Of a stretch of DNA of 9,755 nucleotides, positions 1-8,400 are shown in pieces. A program made the translations under genes and the position numbers. The stretch lies in NCBI GenBank assembly GCA_002730655.1, contig PCAT01000119.1, positions 1 through 9,755 of the forward strand. Reading direction: 5' to 3'. The notes under the pieces are model-generated. The model searched no databases and was not told the DNA's origin. It was given only the letters and a program-made list of their open reading frames with translations. Origin of the DNA: Balneola sp. Lineage in GTDB: Bacteria; Bacteroidota; Rhodothermia; Balneolales; Balneolaceae. The first letter of the stretch is position 1; each line of letters starts with the position of its first letter.

Positions 1-1327
1 ACATTTGTAGGTTGTCATTTTTTAGAACCCCATTTTGAGATATGATTAACGTGTCAATGGGGTTGTAGTTATATTGATCCTCTATACCTGATAATTTGGG
101 TGTGAATTTAAATACATAAATATCGTCTTCTAAGTTATCAATGCTACGATTTGAGCTCATCATACCGTATTCCAGTTGATCATTGAGTGAAAAGGAAAAA
201 TCATCTAGGTTGCTTTGAAATGGTGCGGGTAAATTCATCACATACCATCTCACATCGATGGTGTTAACGGCCAATTTGAGAAATAAGCTTCCATCATCAG
301 CTTTACTGCTGTAAAAAAGGTAATTTTTGCCATAAGCAAAAGGAAAAACTTCGTCTCTAGTGGAATTGATATCGGGTCCAAGATTAACCGGCGAACCATA
401 TTTTTCATCACCCAGAATATCAACATAATACAAATCCATCCCTCCAAACCCACCAGGACGATCACTGGCAAAATATAACCTTTGATTTTGTAAATTCACA
501 GCTGGGTGAATAGTTGAGTAACCTTTCAGATTGAATGGGAGGGTTTGTGCAATTGGCTTTTTATTATTTTTATATATAAAGCTGTAAAGGTCTAGCTGAA
601 TAGTTTTTTGTTTTTGGTAACTTTTAGAACTCCTTGTCAAATAAAGAATTTGGTTAAGGCCGTCCCAACTCGAAGGTCCATCTTGAAATACAGAATTTAT
701 TCCTAATTCAAAAGCTTTTGGTGATTGGGCTTGAAGATTTTTGGAGTCCCACTCTGCCTTGTATAGGTTGTATATCGGGGTTCTTGAAAGAATTTTTTTA
801 CTTAAACCTTTAGTGAACTCTTTAGATTGATTTTTCGTGTATATCAATAAATTTTTATCATTAAAATTAATCACATGGGCTCCGAATTCCGATCCCTCTG
901 TATTGAGAGCTAAGGGAACCAATTTGTATGAGGGATTAATGGTATCAATAGGTTTATGGGAGTATTCTTCTATAGGTAACCGAATGGCTTTTCTTCGGTA
1001 TTCATCTCTCAACTTTTCATTATTGGTAAGATAAGAAGCAAAGTAGTAGTAGTCTTTTACAAAGGCAGAATCGGAGTCTACCAAGGGTTTTAGGGTTCTT
1101 GCTGCCTCTTGTAGTTGCCCCCTTTGAGCATAAACCCTGGAAAAGTTTCTTCTCGACCGAAGAGGTAAGGATTCTCCCATTTTAGAGTAGAGAGAAAATG
1201 CTTTATCGAAGTCTTTATTCATAAAATAATAATCCGCCCATTCCAAAATACGATTGTTTCTGGTAGAATTTTGTCCAATTAAACCATGACAAAAAAATAA
1301 TCCGAGTAGCAGCATTAGGGTTCTCAT
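1..1327 (-). CDS. OmpA-family envelope protein with TPR and PD40 propeller regions (3' end outside window)
   Basis: The frame is open without a stop from an ATG at 1327 to the left edge, giving 442 residues; the C-terminus is missing. Residues 1-19 form a hydrophobic signal peptide, with likely cleavage before Gln19 and no convincing lipobox. Residues about 27-115 are helical and TPR-like. Residues about 140-410 look like a PD40/WD40-like beta-propeller: a strong blade has HPAVNLQNQRLYFASDRPGG followed by FGGMDLYYV (residues 274-302), then NLGPDINS, DEVFPF and DDFSF, each typical between blades. In this family the missing part usually carries a carboxypeptidase-regulatory-like fold and an OmpA peptidoglycan-binding domain; that is expected, not seen. 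The start lies two bases after the stop of the porP/sprF-like gene, so the pair is almost certainly co-transcribed and translationally coupled. The likely role is a periplasmic link between the barrel and peptidoglycan, as for PorE-type proteins. One blade (residues 338-365) lacks the usual GlGGlDIF motif. The family call is firm; the exact role is inferred. Confidence 0.9.
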   Translation of the reverse strand, partial: MRTLMLLLGLFFCHGLIGQNSTRNNRILEWADYYFMNKDFDKAFSLYSKMGESLPLRSRRNFSRVYAQRGQLQEAARTLKPLVDSDSAFVKDYYYFASYLTNNEKLRDEYRRKAIRLPIEEYSHKPIDTINPSYKLVPLALNTEGSEFGAHVINFNDKNLLIYTKNQSKEFTKGLSKKILSRTPIYNLYKAEWDSKNLQAQSPKAFELGINSVFQDGPSSWDGLNQILYLTRSSKSYQKQKTIQLDLYSFIYKNNKKPIAQTLPFNLKGYSTIHPAVNLQNQRLYFASDRPGGFGGMDLYYVDILGDEKYGSPVNLGPDINSTRDEVFPFAYGKNYLFYSSKADDGSLFLKLAVNTIDVRWYVMNLPAPFQSNLDDFSFSLNDQLEYGMMSSNRSIDNLEDDIYVFKFTPKLSGIEDQYNYNPIDTLIISQNGVLKNDNLQM

Positions 1328-1329
1328 AA

Positions 1330-2268
1330 TTAAAATATTCTAGGTGAACGAAGTGCAGATTTAAGAGCAGGGATCAAATCAAAGCGTAACATAATTTCGT
1401 GGGTAGCATGGTTATTACTAATCATATTTCCCAATGCTGAAGTATTATAGGAATATCCTAGAGAAATACTTTTATTGATATTTATACCGGCAATCAGTCC
1501 AAATCCACCCCCAAATTCATTGCTTGGAACTCCTTTTTCCAGCGTAGATCTTATTTGCGGACCAATCCAAAAAAGCTTATTATATAATATGAGGATACTC
1601 AAATCGTAGGCGAAAGCAGCATCTTGGGTATACTTGAACAATGCACTGGGTTTTGCCTCAAAACTATCTGAAATATTTAGCAGTCCTCCCAATATTACAT
1701 AATAATGCTTTTGTGTGTTGAAATTTTCGTTCTCTATAAACCAAGGCACTGAAAATCCAAAATACCACCTTGGCCCATGATAGTAGAGCCCAAAACCTAT
1801 ATTAGATAAAAACTTTCCTTCATCATCAAAAGAAAATGCTAAATCGTTAGGGGTATTAGTTTCAATGATGTTTTCATCGAAATTAAAATTAGTCATTCCT
1901 ATTTTAATACCAACAGCCAGGAATGCATCATTAATTGGAAGGTGATAGGCCAAATCAATCCCTACTCGACTAGTACTGGTCGGTCCAATTCTATCATTTA
2001 CACCGGAAAATCCGAAACCAATGTTTTTGGAAGTCATTTTATGATTGAAAGTAAAAGCCTGAGATTCAGGGGCACCAGGAAAATTCATCCATTGGGTTCT
2101 GTGAAGTATCGCAAGTTGTGTATAATCTTTGGAACCAACATAGCCAGGATTTAGACTTTGGTGATTGAACATATACTGAGAGAATGTCAACTCTTGTTGT
2201 CCTTTAAGGGTTGAGGGAATACAAAAAAGTATAAAAAAACCGATAAAAGAAGAAGTGGTCAATTTCAT
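1330..2268 (-). CDS. PorP/SprF-family type IX secretion outer-membrane protein
   Basis: This is a complete 312-residue protein, close to the usual family length of about 300-350. Residues 1-23 are a signal peptide with likely cleavage before Gln24. The mature N-terminus has the family signature: FSQYMFN (29-35), LNPGYVGS (39-46), then HRTQWMNFPGAPESQ (56-70), matching the canonical FSQYMFNPLLINPAYAGS and RxQWvgFpGAPxTq pattern. The rest alternates short amphipathic strands with turns, as in an outer-membrane beta-barrel, and ends in Phe. In Flavobacterium johnsoniae, SprF is required to secrete the adhesin SprB, and PorP/SprF paralogues are commonly encoded beside type B CTD proteins. Here a giant type B CTD protein starts 145 bases away on the other strand, which suggests a dedicated partnership. 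The gene immediately downstream encodes an OmpA-like protein, the standard arrangement. It is probably an accessory paralogue rather than the core machine subunit, since no other core T9SS genes are visible. No symbol is given because paralogues cannot be told apart here. Confidence 0.95.
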   Translation of the reverse strand: MKLTTSSFIGFFILFCIPSTLKGQQELTFSQYMFNHQSLNPGYVGSKDYTQLAILHRTQWMNFPGAPESQAFTFNHKMTSKNIGFGFSGVNDRIGPTSTSRVGIDLAYHLPINDAFLAVGIKIGMTNFNFDENIIETNTPNDLAFSFDDEGKFLSNIGFGLYYHGPRWYFGFSVPWFIENENFNTQKHYYVILGGLLNISDSFEAKPSALFKYTQDAAFAYDLSILILYNKLFWIGPQIRSTLEKGVPSNEFGGGFGLIAGININKSISLGYSYNTSALGNMISNNHATHEIMLRFDLIPALKSALRSPRIF

Positions 2269-2319
2269 GTAAATAAATATATTAAATAATTAATATGATA
2301 TTTAAAAGCTCATTCAGAA

Positions 2320-2327
2320 CATAGATA
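2320..2327 (-). promoter_or_regulatory. weak candidate -7 element for the porP/sprF-like and OmpA-like pair
   Basis: On the minus strand these bases read TATCTATG, one mismatch from the Bacteroidota -7 consensus TAnnTTTG. They lie 51 bases upstream of the ATG at 2268, a reasonable leader length. No good TTTG element is found about 19 bases further upstream, so the call rests on one short match in AT-rich DNA. Confidence 0.2.
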
Positions 2328-2341
2328 AAAAAGCGGGTTAG

Positions 2342-2372
2342 TTTTAAATTACAATTTAAATCAGTAATTTTA
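2342..2372 (+). promoter_or_regulatory. candidate promoter of the giant exoprotein gene
   Basis: TAATTTTA at 2365-2372 matches the Bacteroidota -7 consensus TAnnTTTG at all fixed positions but the last. TTTT at 2342-2345 sits 19 bases upstream, where a -33 TTTG element is expected. The predicted transcript would start around 2378-2382, leaving a leader of about 35 bases before the ATG at 2414. Both elements are A/T-only in an AT-rich spacer, so chance matches are likely. Confidence 0.3.
2343..2360. repeat. 8-bp perfect inverted repeat in the divergent intergenic region
   Basis: TTTAAATT at 2343-2350 and AATTTAAA at 2353-2360 are perfect reverse complements separated by AC. The dyad lies near the middle of the region between the two divergent units and overlaps the candidate -33 element of the plus-strand promoter, where an operator would be placed. 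It is made only of A and T, so it may be a chance feature. It is too weak and too far from any gene end to be a terminator. Confidence 0.45.
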
Positions 2373-2413
2373 AAAGGCTGCCCCAAACCAATAAAACAAG
2401 ATAAAATTATAAA

Positions 2414-5400
2414 ATGAGGGTTGTTTTTTTTAGGAATTTGTTTTCCTTTATGGGCCTGTTAACTGTTCAATTCCTTTTTGCTCAGCTAAGTAAGGTTCAC
2501 TATATCCCTCCAATTGCTGCTCACGGAGCGGTAAATTCAAATGCATATCCTCTCGATCAGTATATTTATATTTCTACACCTTCAAATAATGATATAAATT
2601 ATTCAATCACCCCCATCGGAGCCGCATTTAGTAGTATTATTTCAGATGTTGTCTCTAATTCATCTCCAAATGTACATTTAATCGGTTCGGGACCTACCAA
2701 CTTTGCAATTGTAAATTCACAATTTTATGGAGGTAGGATTATCGATGATAAAGGATATATTATTACTGCAGATTCTCCCATATATGTAGCTTTAAGACTC
2801 AGAGCAAGTAGAAGTGGTGATAGTTCACCTGATCAAGCCGGAGCATTGGTAAGTAAAGGCTTGTCTGCATTGGGAACTTCTTTTAGATCTGGAACCTATA
2901 CAAGTCAGAATCCTGGAGCTAATAACAGTAACTCCAATTATTTAAATTTTGTCTCAATGATGGCAACTGAAAATAACACCCAAGTTGTGGTAGATGATTT
3001 GGACAAAGCTTTGGACTTGGCTGGTATTGCCTCTCCCGGGGGTACAGGAACATTTTCACAAACTTTCACTTTGGATAAGGGGGAAACCTATCTAATTGCT
3101 GCAGAGGCTGAAAACGCAAATGCTAACAGAGATGGATTAATAGGTATTTCGATAGAATCAGACAAACCCATTGTAGTAAATAGTGGGTCTGCTAATGGAA
3201 GTTTTCATAACGGAGGTGGTAGAGATTACGGAATTGACCAACTCGTTGGTGCTGACAAAATAGGAAATGAATACGTTTTTGTTAGAGGCAGTGGATCAGA
3301 TGGGTGGGAGAATATTCTAGTAGTAGCTCACGAGGATGATACTGATATTTACCTAGATGGGGATTTATCAGTTGTATTTGCGAATTTAGCTAAAGCTGGA
3401 GACTATGTTTTAATTGAGGGAAATGAATATAGAAATGGAGGATCAAATAGAACACTATATGTAAGTACATCTAAAAATGTTTATGCTTGGCAGGGTATTG
3501 GTGGAACAACCAGTGAGGCTAACCAAGGAATGTTTTTTGTTCCTCCACTTTCCTGTCAAAGTCAGGGGGAAGTAAACAATATTCCTTTTATTGATAAAAT
3601 TGGAACAGCTAATTTCCCAGGATTTGTAACCATTGTGACCAATCAGACAGCATCTGTTACTTTTTCAGACGAAGCAAATACTAATAGATCGCTAGACGAT
3701 TCAAGTTTTGATGGTGGCGTTAGCGTTACGGGTCCAGAGATTGTATCGGGCGCTAATTATAAAGCCTATATTATTGAGGATCTGAAGGGAAATGTTTCCA
3801 TTAATTCAACAGAAGAACTTTATTGTTCATATTACAACCAAAATGGAGCGGCAACTTCTGGAGGTTTTTACTCTGGTTTTACTTCTGCTCCGGAAACAAT
3901 TATTGAGTCACCTGTTTTAAGTGGTGAAGTATGTTTGCCCAACGTGCAATTGAGAGCAACTGGTTTGGATGTATATGATAGCTTCAAATGGTTCTATAAT
4001 GATGGGAGTGGTTATGTAGATATTGGAGTTAGCGTAAACCCTTATTTACCTAGTGCCCCGGGGTCATACAGAATTAGAGCTGAAAAAACATGTGATGGTG
4101 TTATAACAAATGTTGCGTATTCCAAACCAGCCGTGGTGAGTAATTGTCCACCAGATTTTGATGGTGATGGCATAAATGATAATATTGACTTGGATTTGGA
4201 TAATGACGGTATCCTAAATGATTATGAATCTCTTGGGGATTATCAACTTGACATTTCTGATCTTAACGATCCCTTGATTATACAAACATCAACCATAACT
4301 ATTGGAGGAGCATACACAGTCTCAAGTGTAATTGCCTCCGATAGTTCTATAATTCAAACTGGAATTGGGGAAATTACTTCCTCTCTAGCCTCCGGTGGGA
4401 ATCAAAACCAAATAGAATGGAACTTTATTGATAAGGTAAATTTTAAATTAATTCATAGCCTTAATAAAAATCATTCGTTTTTGAATGGCGAGTCGTTTAT
4501 CATATCAACAAGTTCAGTAAGCCAGAGCATCTCCCTTTTAAATCCAAATAATGATTTATTGGTTGACACTAACTTTGATAATGACTACGAAAGTGGCCTT
4601 ACACTTCATTCCTCAAATGAAATAAGGTTCAAGTTTAATAGCTCAGTTACAACAAGTCCCACTTTTTCATTTTTAGGTCAAAATATGCAAAGTCTTACTC
4701 TAACTCATATTAACAGTGGAGTAACGACTTCAGTTTTTAATTGGAATTTATTATTACATCAAAATTTCTTAGATACTGATGGAGACGGTACCGCTGATTT
4801 CTATGACCTTGAAAGTGATGGTGATGGTTGTTCAGATGTAATTGAAGCAGGTTTTACGGACAGCGATCCTGTACCTGACGGTATTTTGGGAGCTTCTCCT
4901 GTAACTGTAACTTCTCAAGGTCTGGTTGCTGGTTATGATGGATATGTTGTGCCAAGAGATGCTGATTTATCTGGAATTTATGACTTTCAGGAGGTGGGAA
5001 GCGCGGCTTTGGCTGCTAACATCATTACACACCCAAATGTGCAAGGTATTTGTTTGGGGGGTAGTGCGAATTTTGAAGTACAAACTGATCTATCTCAACC
5101 CGTTTTACAATGGCAAATATTTGATGGGACCGATTGGATTGATTTGAGTGACGATGGAACATATAGCAATACTAGCTCCTCTGTCATGACAGTAACTCCT
5201 GCAGATAATTCATTAGATAACACCTCCTATCGTGTTACTGTGGCCAAAAGAAATTATCTCTGCAACCCTGTTATTTCCGATATAGCTTTGCTCAATATGG
5301 AACCTCCAAAAGTTTTTACTTTAGAACCGGGGTTATTTAACCTCAGTGAGACGGATTCCTCTACTTTATTTAATATTACACTTAATGAAGCACCTACGTC

Positions 5401-8400
5401 TAATGTGGTTTTGGATATATCCAATCCTGACATTACTGAGGCAATAGTTTCCCCTACTCAGGTAACCTTCACTCCTGCCAATTGGAATGTTACTCAATCT
5501 GTTTCTATAATACCTATGGAAGATGGACTCTTGGATGGTGACCAAATCATTTATCCCACTGTTTCGGTCAATGTTGGCTTGACACAAAACTGCTTTACTA
5601 ATGCCGAAGCAAAGACAGTTACATTGTCGATTTTGGACGTTAATTCTGCAGGATTTGACATTGTTGTTTTGGACAATATTTCAAGTGAAAATGGAGATGA
5701 AGCTTCTTTCTCTATAAAACTGTTATCTAAACCATCAGGTATTGTAAGAATTGACTTATCCTCGAGTGACCTGACCGAGGGACAGTTAGGAATTGACTAT
5801 GTTGAGTTTAATCCTTTTAATTGGGATTCCCCACAAACCATAATAGTTACTGGTTTACCTGATCCTATACCGATTAAGGATGGCAATATTAGTTATCAAA
5901 TAATTACTGGAAATGTCAGTTCAACTGATGCTGATTATAATGTATTAGATGGTAATTCGGTTGACAATGTTGATTTTATTAATCAAGATAATTTAGGGCC
6001 AGGAATTGAATTGACCGTTGTAGGTGGATCTCCAGTAACAGATGAAAATGGGAGTTCATTTGTCGTTCAGTTCAATTTACTTTCCCAACCCTTTGGTGGA
6101 GCTGACGTAAACTTTGGATTGTCAGTTTCTGGAGATCCAGGAGAAGTATCACTATCAGCTTCATCAGTTACCATCTTAAATGCAGATTGGAACAAACCCT
6201 TTAATAATCAAATTACTATAACAGGTCAGGATGACGCATTGATTGATGGAGATATTTTCTTGGTTTTAGAAACTGCAGACCCCAGCTCAGCTGATATGGT
6301 TTATGATAATTTGGAGGAGTTTGATATAGCAGATTTAATCTTTCGAAATTTAGACAACGATCAGCCTGGATTTTCTGTTGGCGCTATCTCAAACAATCTG
6401 AGTGAAAATGGAAATATAGCTAGTTTCACTGTTGTTTTGGATATCAAACCTAATAGTGATGTCTTTATGAATGTTACCTCTAATGATGCTGGAGAGGTTA
6501 GTGTAGATTCAAATTCCCAACAGTTACAATTTACTCCAATGAATTGGAATATTCCTCAAACGGTTTTGGTATCTGGAGAGGATGATATGGTCATTGACGG
6601 AGATCAGCTAACCAAAATTATAGTCTCAGTCGATAATGGATCCGACCCCAATTTTTTGACGGAGCCCTCCCAACATCTTGATGTTATCAATATTGATAAT
6701 GATATTGCCCAAATCATCATTGATACGATTGACCAATTAAGTGGCGAGGATGGTTCATTAGCAAGCTTTTCTGTCCGCCTTAGTGCTGTCCCCTCTGCGC
6801 CAGTCGAGGTTAACTGGGCAAGTTCTAATATCAATGAGGGCGACCTTTCTAGTTCTACAATCGTATTTTCAACTACCAATTGGAATCAGCCACAAGTCAT
6901 TACGGTCAATGGTATTGACGACCTAATTCCCGTCAATGACGGTGCTATTAATTATAATATTTTTGTCACTGCTATTTCCAGTACAGATCCTAATTTTGGG
7001 AACATAATTCCTGCAAGTATAGCTAACGTACAAATGATAAATCAGGACAATGATTTTGCTGGAGTTTTGGTCCATCTATTAGATAAAGACAATCAAACCA
7101 ATGAAAATGGTGATCAAGTAAGGGTTGGTTTTTCACTAAATACAATGCCCATGGATGATGAAGATGTTACTATACCTGTTGTTCTCCAAAATAATGTTGA
7201 TGAGATAGCTTTATTAGAAACAGAGATCATTATCGATAACCAATATTGGGATGATCCAACTTCCAACATACTCACACTTTATGGTTTGGATGATTTTTTA
7301 TTAGACGGAAATCAGCAAGTAAACTTTGTAACAGGAGATCCTAAGTCTATTGATACAGCTTATGACCAATTGAATGACTCCTCAGTGGCAGATTTGATTT
7401 TGGTTAATTTAGACAATGATTTTCCAGGAATTCTTCTCAGTGGTGCAATTACTCCAATGATTCCTGCTGAGTCTGGAAATGTTACTACCACTTACAAACT
7501 TTCATACCCCCTGAGTGAATCAAACTCTTCAACGATTTTATCAATTAAATTGAATGCTCAACCCAATGCCAATGTTATTATTAGTTTTACAATTCCCGAT
7601 CCTACTGAGTTAGCTCTAAATAAAGCTTTTTTGACCTTTACCCCCCAGAATTGGGATGATCCACAACCCATAACTCTTATCGGAGTAGATGATTACCTTT
7701 TTGACGGTGATATTTTGACCAAACTATTAATTTCTGTAGATCCCTCAAGCACTGATCCTGATTATTTGACTGCTGACTTAATTACTGTTGATTTAATAAA
7801 TCAAGACAATGACGTAGATTATGATAATGACGGTCTTCATGAAGTCTATGACAATTGTCCTCTCGAATTTAATCCTGATCAACTAGACTTAGACGGAGAT
7901 GGTATTGGAGACATTTGTGACGCTGATATTGACGGAGATGGCGTGACAAATGTTCAAGAAGACATAGATATGACCGATCCTAATGATAACTGTGATTTTT
8001 TGAATGCTAGTATAAGCCTAATAATTACATCTGATCTCGATTGTGATCAAGATGGTGTACCAAACGATATTGACCTAGATGATGACAATGATGGCATTTT
8101 GGATACAGATGAAACATATGACGATTTTGACTCAGACGGACTTGCAAACAACAGGGATTTGGACAGTGATGGAGATGGATGTTTTGATGTTAAAGAGGCA
8201 GGATTTGAAGATCCTGATCAAGATGGAATCCTAGGAAGCAGTCCAGTGGAGGTTGACGCTTTCGGTAGAGTCATCTCAAATTCTGGCTATATTACAGCTG
8301 AAGATAGGGACAACTCAGGTCAATTAGACTATTTAGAATTACCGAGAAGTCCAAAATTTTTAATGCAGCCACCATCATCAATGATTGTCATTCCTCATGA

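Noticed and set aside
250..471. A minus-strand open frame of 73 codons
   Set aside because: It lies wholly inside the OmpA-family gene in another frame on the same strand and its translation has no family features; the overlapping PD40 frame carries clear motifs.
837..1034. A plus-strand open frame of 65 codons
   Set aside because: It is antisense to the TPR and early propeller part of the OmpA-family gene and has no recognisable features.
1..1327. Possible frameshift or pseudogene in the OmpA-family gene
   Set aside because: Translating the minus strand from 1327 gives one uninterrupted frame with domain motifs in the expected order up to the edge; the gene is only cut by the window.
1270..1327. 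Lipoprotein signal in the OmpA-family protein (Cys13)
   Set aside because: The residues before Cys13 are GLFF, not an L-[A/S/T]-[G/A]-C lipobox; a signal peptidase I site before Gln19 fits better.
1942..2154. A plus-strand open frame of 70 codons opposite the PorP/SprF-like gene
   Set aside because: It is antisense to the most conserved part of that gene (FSQYMFN to FPGAPESQ), so its openness reflects the constraint on the real gene.
5366..5587. Minus-strand open frames inside the giant gene (also 6604-6879)
   Set aside because: They are antisense to Calx-beta-like repeats, have no start-region signals and encode nothing recognisable.
5309..8122. Possible CRISPR or microsatellite-like DNA repeat
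   Set aside because: The repetition is at protein level with period over 100 codons, plus Asp-rich loops encoded by varied GAT/GAC and GGx codons; there are no identical DNA repeats with spacers.
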